From Basidiobolus meristosporus CBS 931.73 (taxonomy: Eukaryota > Basidiobolomycota > Basidiobolomycetes > Basidiobolales > Basidiobolaceae): a stretch of 64,000 bases of DNA. The stretch covers positions 1-64,000 of the forward strand of contig MCFE01000401.1 in the NCBI GenBank assembly GCA_002104905.1, given 5' to 3'. The notes under the pieces are model-generated. The model did not search any database. It had not been told where the DNA came from and was given only the letters and a program-made list of their open reading frames with translations. The translations under genes were made by a program, and so were the position numbers. Positions 12,234 to 21,609 of the stretch are shown one piece after another (position 1 is the first letter of the stretch; every line of letters starts with the position of its first letter).

Positions 12234-12595
12234 AATACTGGACTATTTGGTATCATTCAGCAGCTAAAATTTACTTAACAATTCTAGGCTAGTCTTAGTC
12301 ACTGTAGGACTCATTTACTGCCTTAACTTTGCCACTTTCTCCAAATATATGATCTTATGATTATTCCCCTATAGTCAGGATCAAATTAGCACTGTTACCA
12401 AACATTATGTACTAACCCTGAAACTGTTACAGAATGCTCCTGAATATTGAGAAACCCTCCCTACTTAGTGTTGCAGCTGTATTACTTCTACAAAGCTATA
12501 AATACTGAGCTTCTTTATGAATAAACAACTGTCCAACTATTATCACTATTTCTTGATAAGTTCCTTATATCCAAATCACTTCTTAAATTGCAACA
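12228..12595 (+). repeat. Copia A 3' LTR
   Basis: The 368-bp copy matches 7912-8280 and follows the polypurine tract GAGGGGGAG. The polyprotein stop codon TGA (12231-12233) lies inside the first bases of the LTR, as in copia B. The right target duplication GTGGA follows immediately. Confidence 0.93.
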
Positions 12596-13350
12596 GTGGA
12601 GAGATAGGAACACAAGTTAAGTCACAGGTACTACCATATCCCAACCTCATCAAAAATTTTACCTTCAAGTCTGACATGGATGTGATGACTTGGCACATGG
12701 AGGACTGCCAGGAAGAGTTGGAAAATATTGGGGACAGATATGCACATGGAGACACCTATGCCTATGGCATTAAGAAGCAAAGCAGCCTTATTGTGTGGGT
12801 AATTGGTTAAGTAATCTAAGATTGTTTTTGGAGCAACAAGCAGCTAATATTTATTAGGAAAACTCTACCAAAGTTGCCAGGCTTCTCTTTGTCACGGCCA
12901 ATTTCTGCATCACTCAATACAGAACTCACACAAGCAAGAGCCAGAATGCACCTATAAGGTGGACTATAATCCAGCAGGGAGAAGAAATACATTGGCTAAA
13001 TACCAAATAGTTCATAATGGATATTTAGGAGGTATTCAGGGGAGAAGTGATGGCAACCAAGCTTATGTTGGCAAATGTATATGCTACCAGCAAGGCATAG
13101 TAAATGGTAACACTGCAAGTATCATGCAAGAAAGCCATAGAGCTGAGGAGATAGAAGTATGTCATCTGCAGAATGTGTGCATGTTTGTAGTGGTTAGTAA
13201 GTAGTAGGCATTGTTTTTTTGATTCAAACTATATGTGGAATACTCAAGGTAGCAGTGGATGAGCAAATAAGGAGGGGTGATTCTCCAGTGAAATATATGA
13301 GTTGCACAAGGGGAGGTAAAAAAAGGAAATACTACTTGGTAAATAGGTAC
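12596..13350 (+). pseudogene. Tnp2-type transposase, C-terminal part (unit T2)
   Basis: The host transposase resumes after copia A: GEIGTQVKSQVLPYPNL from 12598, MTWHMEDCQEELE, then DTYAYGIKKQ, ending in a stop at 12808-12810. The equivalent T6 segment is 54788-55000. Downstream, a further conserved stretch (about 12960-13205, CICYQQG and EVCHLQ) matches 55190-55365. It may be the true C-terminus reached by a frameshift or an unrecognised intron. This segment has the clearest paralogue alignment in T2. Confidence 0.65.
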
Positions 13351-14299
13351 AGTAGCATTATACAGAACTAGTTGTAGGCAACCATACTGCCATCATGATC
13401 CCATCAGAGGCTTGCAATAAGGCTGTCAGAGCACCATCATGTTTTTTGCCATATAAGGCAAATGGATGTACTAGCCAGTTAGTTTCACTCAAGTAGTGAT
13501 AGAGAGCATCAAGACTGCTACAATGCCATGCAACCCTTGGCAAAAACTGTCCAAACACTACTATGTATCTTGACTTTATTTGATGGTAGAATTAGCCAAA
13601 TAACATTGTGATCCAATCATAGATCATATAGTGTGTCATTAATTCCAAGCTGCTGGTATTATAACAGTCTCCTGATGGGATCCTGATGGTTAATCTGACT
13701 TTGATTCACCTTAGGAGACAAATCATTTATCATAGGGATCAGCCATACAAAGCATAGGATAATATTGCAAATATTGCACTAATAAGTTGTAAAGCACATA
13801 CCTTTAGGGAGTAAGCCAGAGACCATAGCATTTATGGTTCAAACACATATGAAAAAAGCTGTGCTGATTCTACTAAAAGGATATCACAAAAACAAATCCC
13901 ACAATTGAGAGGTGTTGAGACTTCTAGGACACTCTGCCCAAGCCATTGCAAGAAAATTATACTTCAGATTTCACAAAAAAACTGGCCAAAATTTATGTTC
14001 AAAACAATGCATAAGTAGCTTCTTATTAGTTCTCCACCCATACTCTAACATCCTAGTTTCAGATGCTCAATTACATCTTTTGTTTGCTTATTTTGCTCAG
14101 CAATGCCTCCTTTGACACCCCTTCTTTCTGACATAAATAAAGCTCTTACAGCACTTGCATATAAGTATATTTATTTTTATTGAATCTTCAAATGCAACTA
14201 AGTAGCCAATTTTACTGACCTATATAAGTCCCGGTACCCAACACTAACACTAAGTTCAACCTCAGACTCATAAAGTGAATCCATTAAAATCCACTATTC
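13351..14299. other. Transposon flanks between units T2 and T3, no gene
   Basis: Bases 13351-13850 match the 3' flanks of the other Tnp2 units (37500-38000, 55550-55935), and nothing codes here. From about 13855 the sequence matches 50200-50600, the flank beyond the partner gene, so the next unit T3 begins here in the same orientation. No terminal inverted repeat was recognised at the junction. Confidence 0.5.
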
Positions 14300-14657
14300 A
14301 ATGAGAATTTCTGGTGAAATGCTGCTTTCCATGACTTTTGCAGGAGCCCTGCAGCTTTGTGTTGTGGTTCATCAGCTGATTCCAATTTGTCTTAGTCTTC
14401 AGCCTGCAATACAAGGTCTAACACCTCATCTCCCAGTCTTTGCAATACTCAAGTGCATTTTCTGGAGCACTGCTCTTGAGGAAGTGCGGTAACCATTTGC
14501 TCTCCATGTTATTACTGCAAAACCCCACTGTAAGAATTGTGACACTTTTTGGTGTTCATGATTTTGTACAATGTATGTAAATGGGGTCTCTACTCTACTA
14601 CAATTGAAGACATGGGGCTGTGACAGGCCAATTGCCTTTATCTGTGAACTCATCTAC
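14300..14657 (-). pseudogene. Tnp2 partner protein, C-terminal fragment (unit T3)
   Basis: Reverse-strand sequence corresponds to 50620-50980 in T6 (the block ending in PVNEQWHKAV there). It is heavily mutated. Copia B interrupts it at 14658 within a CATCTAC site, and it continues at 19344 with CTCACTGGAGTG, matching the undisturbed CATCTACCTCTCTGGAGTG near 3538. Confidence 0.5.
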
Positions 14658-15026
14658 TGTTGCAATTTAAGAAGTGATTTGGATATAAGGAACTTATCAA
14701 GAAATAGTGATAATAGTTGAACTGTTGTTTATTCATAAAGAAGCTCAGTATTTATACCTTTGTAGAAGTAATACAGCTGCAACACTAAGTAGGGAGGGTT
14801 TCTCAATATTCAGGAGCATTCTGTAACAGTTTCAGGGTTAGTACATAATGTTTGGTAATAGTGCTAATTTGATCCTGACTATAGGGGAATAATCATAAGA
14901 TCATATATCTGGAGAAAGTGGCGAAGTCAAGGCAGTAAATGAGTCCTACAGTAACTAGGACTAGCCTAGAGTTGTTAAGTAAATTTTTAGCTGCTGAATG
15001 ATACCAAATAGTCCAATATTTCAACA
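14658..15026 (-). repeat. Copia B 3' LTR
   Basis: 369 bp, TG...CA ends on the plus strand (TGTTGCAATT...TTTCAACA). It differs from 18975-19343 only near 14735, 14860 and 14970. The stop codon of gag-pol overlaps its inner edge, and a CTCCCCCTC purine tract (on the minus strand GAGGGGGAG) precedes it. Confidence 0.95.
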
Positions 15027-18000
15027 CTCCCCCTCAACTAAATAATTTCTTAATCCCAATTTCTCTCTAAGGATCTCAAACTGTGGCCTAGCTAGTGGTT
15101 TTGTTAATATGTCTGCCACCATTTTGTCAGTTGGGCAGTAAACCAGCTCTACTAAGTTATTTTCTACAGCTTCCCTCACAAAGTGATGCTGTATATCAAT
15201 GTGCTTAGTTCTGGCATGATTAGTAGGATTTCTAGCTAATGAAATACAACTTTGATTATCCTTGTAAATACATGTTGGTTCACCTGAATTAAAACCTAAG
15301 TCTTTGAATAATTTTTGTAGCCATATAGCCTCCTTAGATGCTTGACATGCAGCCATATATTCGGCTTCAGTTGTAGATAGTGCCACAGTTGGTTGTTTCT
15401 TGCAATTCCAAGTGATAGCTGCACCAGCATAAAGAAATACATAGCCTGTGGTAGAGCGTCTGTCAATCAGATCTCTACCCCAATCTGAATCACTATAACC
15501 ATCAAATTTTTGCCTATTAGCTGCTCCAGAGTATTCCAGTACCATATTTATGGTACCTTGTAGATATCTGAAAATCCGCTTAACTGCTGCAATTTGATCT
15601 GATCCATAATTCTGCATGAATTGGCTGACTATTCCTACTGCTACTGCAATATCTGGACGTGTAGACACCATCAAGTACATTAGGCTACCGACCATTGATT
15701 GATAGGGAAAGTTTTGGTCCATATTTGAGCCGTTTTCATCCATAACTGGCTGAGATTTGCTTAATTTCAGGTTATTGTCCATAGGGGTTGCTGCAGGCTT
15801 GCAATTTTCCATTTTGAAGCGTCTAAGAATGTCCCTGATGTACTTAGACTGATTCAGCACAATTTTCTGCGTAGGTATGTCAAATTTGACCTCAATTCCA
15901 AGAAAATAGCTCAATTTTCCAAGATCTTTCATCTCAAACTTGCTGAAGAGATCTGATTTCGTCTGTTTAAGTGCCTCTTGATCACTTGTAGCTATAATTA
16001 GGTCGTCCACATAAAGAACTAGGATGATCACACCCTTTTTGAGCTGTTTCACATATATACTGTGATCTGCAGTGCTACGAGAGAACCCAATTTCCTCTAG
16101 ATATGTGTCAATCTTGTTATACCATGCTCTGGGTGCCTGCTTAAGCCCATACAACGATTTTCTAAGTTTGCACACCTTATGGGGGCTTTTTGGATCGGTA
16201 AAACCTTCTGGTTGCTCCATATATATAGTTTCTTGCAAATCCCCATTTAGAAAGGCTGTTTTGACGTCCATTTGGTGTAGATCTAGACTGTGTACAGCTG
16301 CCAGGGCTAGAACTGTCCTAATAGAGTTAAACTTGGCAACCGGAGCAAATGTTTCCTTAAAGTCTAGTCCCTGGATCTGGGAATAGCCTTTAGCTACCAA
16401 TCTAGCCTTGTACTTATCAACGGCACCATTTGAGGTTATCTTGATCTTGTAGACCCATCTACATCCTATTGGCTTTCTCCCATTTGGTAAATCTACCAGT
16501 TCCCACGTTTTTGCCTTGATCAGTGATTGGTACTCCTCCTGCATGGCTTGTTGCCACTTAGTAGCATCTGGACCTTGCATTGCCTGTTCCAGATTCTGAG
16601 GTTCGGCACATAAGGCAAGATAAGCTTCTTCATGATCATTGGATGTCTGCCACCAGGATCCAGGGGCATTTCTTATTCTGGTAGATCTCCTAACTGGGAT
16701 AATCTGATCTGATCTGGAACTGGTAGAAGTATCTTCCATCTCTGGCTGGATTTGGTACGTATCTTCCTCATTTGTGTTGATTGCATCATCAGGCAGCTGG
16801 CCAATGATTTCTGTGGCTTTCTGATCTGAATTCTCCTCAAATACAACGTCCCTGCTCTTGATCAGCTTCTGAATTTCGCCATCATACACTCTATACCCTT
16901 TAGTATCTTCACAATACCCAAGAAAGATCCCTTTTCTACTCTTTGGTTCCAACTTTGAGCGTTTTTTGTCAGGGATGTGATAAAAAACATCACTGCCAAA
17001 GATCCTGAGGTGCTGGAGATCTGGTTTTTTGCCTGTATATGCTTCAAAGGGTGTAGAATCACGTAGTGCTGTTGTTGGGCATCTGTTCTTGATGTATACA
17101 GCGGTAGCAACAGATTCAGCCCAAAACCTGTAGTCCATTCCCTTATCATGTAGCATAGATCTTCCCATCTCTACTATTGTTCTATTTGCACGTTCTGCTA
17201 CTCCATTTTGCTGTGGAGTATGAGGAACTGTGGTCTGTTGAAGTATACCAGTAGACAAGCAGTATTTTGCAAACTCCTTTGAGCAGTATTCTCCTCCATT
17301 GTCACTTCGTAGTACCTTCAATTTACACCCAGTTTGTGTTTCTGCCATGTTCTTGAAGTGCTTAAACGTCTTTAAAGCTTCATCCTTTGTTTTGAGGAAG
17401 TACACCCATGTATATCTTGTCTTGTCATCAATAAACGTCATAAAGTATCTCTTGGCTCCAAAGGACAGTGTTCTCATGGGGCCACATATGTCTGAGTGTA
17501 CAATAGCCAATATCTTGTTGGTATTAATGCCTTCTGAGCTCTTGAAACGTTGCCTAGCTTGTTTGCCATATGAACATCCCTTACAAACATTCAATTTGAT
17601 CGGAATTGAGTATTTTAGGCCCAAAACAAGCTGATTTTTCACCAATTGGCTCATTTTCTGTTCCCCTATGTGTCCTAGCCTCCTATGCCACGTCTCCCAG
17701 TTGGTTTCATCAGTTTCAGCAATGTTGACATACTCAGGTACAATGATCTTGCATTGTAACTTGTATATATTGTGATCTCTGATTCCCGAAGCTAATTTTT
17801 GTCCATTTTCACTCAATATTGAGCAGCTCAGCTTAGTAAAAACAAATTTCAGTCCCTGAGTAGTTGCTTTACTGACTGAGAGTAGGTTCTTAGCTATTCC
17901 AGGTACATAGAGTACGTCAGTCAGTTTTGCTGTTGTTGCCCCTGAGTTATCACTCATATTTAGTTGTATAGACCCACTAGCGGTAGCTTCCAATGCAGAG

Positions 18001-18938
18001 TTATCTCCCAGATAAACCTCTCTTACGGGAATAGTCTTTAAGTTGCTGAACCAATCCTTTATACCACAAATATGCTGTGATGCTCCAGAGTCAATATACC
18101 ATTCATTACTTCGGTTACTTGCACTCTCTTGTATAGTGACAAATAACTGTTCATCAGTAGTTATATGGTTTGCCTGCTCTAGTTTCTGTTTTTCGTCTGC
18201 TTGTTTCTTCTTGCATTCTCTTGCCCAGTGTCCTGGTTTCTTACAGTAGTTACAGCAGCCAGGTTTTCTTCGGTTTTGTTGCTTTCCCTTCTTTTCTGCA
18301 TGCCACTCTGAACTGAATAAAGCATTATCTTCAGTTTTCTCTGCTTGATCATTACGTCTGAGTTCTTCATGGAGAAGTCTTCCTTTGACATAGTCTAAAG
18401 TCAAGTTGTCTTCTCTGCTTTCAAAAGAAAGTATGAGTGGCTCATACTCGTCTGGTAGGCTGCAAAGCAGACAGAGTATCTTTTCTTCATCATCTACACC
18501 AGCATTAATACTGTAAAGTTCTTCTGCAAGTGTCTCCATTCTGGTAATGAGTTGTAGCATGTCATCATCTGGCTTTTTTCTCATGTTGAAGAACTTTCGT
18601 TTCAAATAAAGCTTGCTTGATACTGACTTTGCTCTAAAGATCTTCTCTAAGGATTCCCATGCTGCTTTGGCAGTATTTGAGGCATGGATTTGTCCAATGA
18701 AGGAGTCTTGCACATTGATGCATATTGCATTGAAGGCCTTTCTCTCCTTCTCTTGAAACTTCTCCACATCTTCTGCTGTTCCTTTGGGCTCAACTTCCTT
18801 TCCTGTTACTATGTTCCAAAGCTTTCTTTCCTCAAGGTGGATCTGCATCTTGATTCTCCAAAGTCTGTAGTTCTTCCCATCAAACCTCTCCTTTACAGGG
18901 AAGATGTTGGTATTGCTTTGTTTGCTGGTAGAAGTCAT
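15021..18938 (-). CDS. gag-pol: Copia B gag-pol polyprotein, 1305 residues, intact
   Basis: A single polyprotein yields capsid, protease, integrase, reverse transcriptase and RNase H for cytoplasmic virus-like particles and integration. Seen in order: gag, residues 1-225, ending in a CCHC knuckle (C229, C232, H237, C242); protease DSGAS at 283-287; integrase zinc site H418, H423, C452, C455 and catalytic D483, D546, E582 with the last two 35 residues apart; GKKPDLQHLRIFG at 636-648; reverse transcriptase with YVDD at 976-979; RNase H with DSDWG and a C-terminal TKHIDIQHHFVRE and ADILTKPLA. The domain order IN before RT defines copia. The start is the first methionine after the primer site and is conserved in copia A. 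Every catalytic residue is present. Confidence 0.97.
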   Translation of the reverse strand: MTSTSKQSNTNIFPVKERFDGKNYRLWRIKMQIHLEERKLWNIVTGKEVEPKGTAEDVEKFQEKERKAFNAICINVQDSFIGQIHASNTAKAAWESLEKIFRAKSVSSKLYLKRKFFNMRKKPDDDMLQLITRMETLAEELYSINAGVDDEEKILCLLCSLPDEYEPLILSFESREDNLTLDYVKGRLLHEELRRNDQAEKTEDNALFSSEWHAEKKGKQQNRRKPGCCNYCKKPGHWARECKKKQADEKQKLEQANHITTDEQLFVTIQESASNRSNEWYIDSGASQHICGIKDWFSNLKTIPVREVYLGDNSALEATASGSIQLNMSDNSGATTAKLTDVLYVPGIAKNLLSVSKATTQGLKFVFTKLSCSILSENGQKLASGIRDHNIYKLQCKIIVPEYVNIAETDETNWETWHRRLGHIGEQKMSQLVKNQLVLGLKYSIPIKLNVCKGCSYGKQARQRFKSSEGINTNKILAIVHSDICGPMRTLSFGAKRYFMTFIDDKTRYTWVYFLKTKDEALKTFKHFKNMAETQTGCKLKVLRSDNGGEYCSKEFAKYCLSTGILQQTTVPHTPQQNGVAERANRTIVEMGRSMLHDKGMDYRFWAESVATAVYIKNRCPTTALRDSTPFEAYTGKKPDLQHLRIFGSDVFYHIPDKKRSKLEPKSRKGIFLGYCEDTKGYRVYDGEIQKLIKSRDVVFEENSDQKATEIIGQLPDDAINTNEEDTYQIQPEMEDTSTSSRSDQIIPVRRSTRIRNAPGSWWQTSNDHEEAYLALCAEPQNLEQAMQGPDATKWQQAMQEEYQSLIKAKTWELVDLPNGRKPIGCRWVYKIKITSNGAVDKYKARLVAKGYSQIQGLDFKETFAPVAKFNSIRTVLALAAVHSLDLHQMDVKTAFLNGDLQETIYMEQPEGFTDPKSPHKVCKLRKSLYGLKQAPRAWYNKIDTYLEEIGFSRSTADHSIYVKQLKKGVIILVLYVDDLIIATSDQEALKQTKSDLFSKFEMKDLGKLSYFLGIEVKFDIPTQKIVLNQSKYIRDILRRFKMENCKPAATPMDNNLKLSKSQPVMDENGSNMDQNFPYQSMVGSLMYLMVSTRPDIAVAVGIVSQFMQNYGSDQIAAVKRIFRYLQGTINMVLEYSGAANRQKFDGYSDSDWGRDLIDRRSTTGYVFLYAGAAITWNCKKQPTVALSTTEAEYMAACQASKEAIWLQKLFKDLGFNSGEPTCIYKDNQSCISLARNPTNHARTKHIDIQHHFVREAVENNLVELVYCPTDKMVADILTKPLARPQFEILREKLGLRNYLVEGEC

Positions 18939-18962
18939 CTTTAGAATAGATTAAGGCAATCG

Positions 18963-18974
18963 GGGCTCATAACC
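18963..18974 (-). promoter_or_regulatory. Copia B primer binding site
   Basis: GGGCTCATAACC on the plus strand (GGTTATGAGCCC on the element strand) abuts the 5' LTR. It is complementary to the anticodon arm of initiator tRNA-Met, as in copia A. Confidence 0.75.
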
Positions 18975-19343
18975 TGTTGCAATTTAAGAAGTGATTTGGA
19001 TATAAGGAACTTATCAAGAAATAGTGATAATAGTTGAACTGTTGTTTATTCATCAAGAAGCTCAGTATTTATACCTTTGTAGAAGTAATACAGCTGCAAC
19101 ACTAAGTAGGGAGGGTTTCTCAATATTCAGGAGCATTCTGTAACAGTTTCAGGGTTAGTACATAATGTTTGCTAATAGTGCTAATTTGATCCTGACTATA
19201 GGGGAATAATCATAAGATCATATATCTGGAGAAAGTGGCGAAGTCAAGGCAGTAAATGAGTCCTACAGTAACTAGGACTAGCCTAGAATTGTTAAGTAAA
19301 TTTTTAGCTGCTGAATGATACCAAATAGTCCAATATTTCAACA
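18975..19343 (-). repeat. Copia B 5' LTR with promoter
   Basis: 369 bp, identical to the 3' LTR except for three substitutions. On the element strand it carries a TATAAATA box followed by AATAAACAAC, giving the promoter and the polyadenylation signal. Confidence 0.95.
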
Positions 19344-20070
19344 TCTACCTCACTGGAGTGTGTCTCAACTGGGTGCACTTCTAACTTTTAAGAAAACCGC
19401 AGTGTTGTTTAGGTAGATCATCTTGACGTATAGGGATTCAGACTGCATTGGGCTTAAGGCATTAGTTGGTAAAAATTGCAGCTTTTTTTTGCACATTCCT
19501 GTCTCTTACTTGGGTTAACATCTTTCCCATCACTTTGTCTTTTATCCAATGTAGTTACAGGTAGAGATTGTAGAGCATCCCATCATGGTGGCTGACCTGA
19601 TCTTGTTGTGGTACCACTGCAAAGCTGCATCTACCAGGTAAGAGGCTGCATAATGTAACTTGCTTTCTGGAGCAATTCCTTTGGCCTTAAGAGCTTCTTC
19701 AATCTGAAAGAGCCAAGTTCCCAGGTATTCATTGACTCTGCCATGGTACTGGTTGACCTTCACACTAAAGTTGCTCTTGACAGGGTTTTGCTGGCTTTGG
19801 GCCATGGTACTCATTCCTTGATGCTGCAGGCTAAGGATCTGGAGTAACTGTTGCTGTTGGGCCAGGATTTGCGGCCTGAGGAGTCCAGAATAATACATTC
19901 AGTGAGTAGTCTGTGAACATGGCCTTCTTTGGACACAGTGCTGTGTTTTGCTTTGAATATCAAAGCATGCTATTGTTCAACTGCTCTTCTGCTGCTGTCA
20001 GCAGTGGGGTATGGTAGAAAACCATACAACCATGTCTTATTTTTTGGTAGGATATATATAGATGTGAATT
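19344..20070 (-). pseudogene. Tnp2 partner protein of unit T3 with a captured gag segment
   Basis: Bases 19344-19556 match the partner gene of T6 (about 50985-51170), and 19880-20070 match its N-terminal exon (around 52390-52560). Between them, where about 1.2 kb of partner gene should be, lies a gypsy gag segment (see 19560-19876). The expected start codon is ATA here. The gene is dead, but both replaced ends read in the same direction as the inserted gag. Confidence 0.5.
19560..19876 (-). pseudogene. Gypsy G-type gag fragment inside the partner gene
   Basis: The translated segment contains NFSVKVNQYHGRVNEYLG, then ASYLVDAALQWYHNKI and RSATMMGCSTIST. It matches the gag of gypsy G (about 41710-41830 and 40437-40640) in the same orientation. 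The Ty3/gypsy gag signature is the AALQWY block. There is no LTR on either side, so this is not a simple insertion. It may be the remains of an element after deletion, or a captured exon. Confidence 0.7.
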
Positions 20071-20273
20071 AGATCAACAAGGAAATAATGCTCTATATAT
20101 ATGCTTATGTAGTGCCACAACTTTATTTGAATGCGTGCGAAGGTAGGTCCTCATTAAGTTTTACATTCATACAGGTGCAATTTCTCAGAACAAGACTGTC
20201 TCAGAATCATATTGGTAAATACAAAATGGTAATATAATAGCATTATGTTGCTGAATATCAATCTGCTTGCCCC

Positions 20274-20782
20274 ATGGCAAAGACTACTTTGCTTTAACAT
20301 TGTAAGATAAGAGAAAAAGACCATGCGGCAGTTATCACAAGCATCTCAGTCATGAAGCATGCCCACAGCATAGAATGTACAAAATGGAGCATGTCTAGTA
20401 TTTTGCTACACAAGTTATATATGTGTATTCTTCAGGTACTGGTATTACAATAATATATTGCTAGTCCCTTTATGCTTCCATAATGGCACCTGGCTGCACT
20501 TGTTCCCTTAAGAAGCCTGAGTTGGGTTAGTTTTGATGCCTTTTGATTCACCTCAGCCTTGCAAATATGGCCTGAAATGTTTGAGCTCTGAAGAACAAGG
20601 CTTGCTGATGGAACGTGAGCCTATCTCCTTTCACAGCAGTACCCTACAGGAGCTTTTCAAAGTCCAATTATACAAAGAGACAACAACTATGAAAAGTAAG
20701 CCTAGGATAATTTTTGGAGCCAAGTGAGGCCAATAATCCATATGCTGATGAATGATGTGATGTTGTGGCTGAAGTAGTGGCA
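20274..20782 (+). pseudogene. Tnp2-type transposase, N-terminal fragment (unit T3)
   Basis: The sequence matches 52770-53285 in T6: an ATG at 20274 followed by AKTTLL and a stop, a CKYGLKCLSSEEQGLL segment near 20550, and the NDVMLWLK-like end near 20750-20775. At 20782 it is broken by DDE element Ha. The next recognisable bases of the same gene are at 27088, corresponding to T6 53353, so about 70 bases are lost at the junction. Confidence 0.55.
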
Positions 20783-20929
20783 TGATTGAATATGGTTGCT
20801 GGTAGCATTACTTATGTAGCTTTGCATAGTGCATTTCTTGCTTTATTTGCTTCTCTTTATCTCCAGACATATTTCTCTCCAAGAATGTTTACTTATATGA
20901 ATATACCGGGTATTTTAATAATAATAAGT

Positions 20930-21206
20930 ATCTTAATTGTATTGCCCATTCTGCTATTCTCTCTTATGTATAACTTTCCTCTGTATTTACCTACTAGTAT
21001 GCTAAATCTGTTTAGATATTAAAGTGCAAGCTCTACTCACACTCTGAAATGATTGAATACCTCATTGTAGAGCTGCTGATTGCTGCTAAGCACACCATTT
21101 CTTAGCGTTTAAAAAGCTGTAATACAACCTTATCTCTGACAATCCTCAGGTATAAAAGCTGGCTCAGCCATACATTTTCCCCTCCTCTGAATTCTGGATC
21201 ATTTTC
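20930..21206 (-). pseudogene. DDE transposase of Ha, C-terminal end
   Basis: Read on the minus strand it matches the C-terminus of the copy at 48206-49010: the LSRKQ/LYNEI region, the VEHTFGxLKRFSIL-like block and an AGKYRGxxYIxENS tail. It contains stops and is cut at 21206 by copia C (target duplication TTTTC). The AT-rich plus-strand frame over 20786-21022 is only the reverse complement of this tail. Confidence 0.6.
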
Positions 21207-21572
21207 TGTTGAATATAGGATTATTTGGTATCATTCTGCAGCTAAAATTTACTTAACAATTCTGGACTAGTCTTGGTCACTGTAGGACTAACTACAGCTC
21301 TAACTCTGCCACTTTCTTCAGATCTATGATCTTATGATTATTCCCCTATAGTCAGGATCAAATTAGTACTAATACTAACTATTATGTACAAACCCTGAAA
21401 CTGTTACAGAATGCTCCTGAATATTGAGAAACCCTCCTTACTTAGTGTTACAGCTGTATTACTTCTACAAAGGTTTAAATATTGAGCTTCTTTATTAATA
21501 AACAACAGCTCAACTATTATCACTATTTCTTGATAAGTTCCTTATATCCAAATCACATCTTAAATTGCAACA
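21207..21572 (+). repeat. Copia C 5' LTR
   Basis: 366 bp, TGTTGAATATAGG to GCAACA. The primer site GGTTATGAGCCC follows at 21573-21584. The TATA box of copia A is altered here (GTTTAAATATTG). Confidence 0.9.
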
Positions 21573-21609
21573 GGTTATGAGCCCCAATTGCCTTAATCTA
21601 TTCTAAAAG

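Larger units (their letters stand above)
7912..12595 (+). mobile_element. Copia A: complete Ty1/copia retrotransposon (family copia-1), inactive
   Basis: Complete element of 4684 bp: 5' LTR 7912-8280, primer site at 8281, gag-pol 8317-12233, polypurine GAGGGGGAG before 12228, 3' LTR 12228-12595. A perfect 5-bp target duplication GTGGA (7907-7911 and 12596-12600) flanks it. The uninterrupted site is seen in unit T6 near 54785 (ATGTGTGGGGAGATAGG). The two LTRs differ by about four substitutions and one single-base indel, so the insertion is fairly young, but the coding region is broken. Confidence 0.96.
14658..19343 (-). mobile_element. Copia B: complete, apparently intact Ty1/copia element (family copia-1)
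   Basis: Complete 4686-bp element on the minus strand: 5' LTR 18975-19343, primer site 18963-18974, one gag-pol ORF 18938-15021, 3' LTR 14658-15026. The LTRs are both 369 bp and differ at three positions by eye (about 99% identity). A perfect target duplication TCTAC flanks it (14653-14657, 19344-19348). All catalytic motifs are present and no stop or frameshift was found, so this is the best candidate in the window for an autonomous element able to supply proteins to copia A and C. Confidence 0.97.

Noticed and set aside
16072-18944. Plus-strand ORFs of 68-111 codons across copia B
   Set aside because: All lie antisense to the intact gag-pol and recur as shadows in copia A and C.
20786-21022. 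Hydrophobic 78-residue plus-strand ORF, membrane-protein-like
   Set aside because: It is the reverse complement of the AT-rich C-terminal tail of the DDE transposase in Ha.
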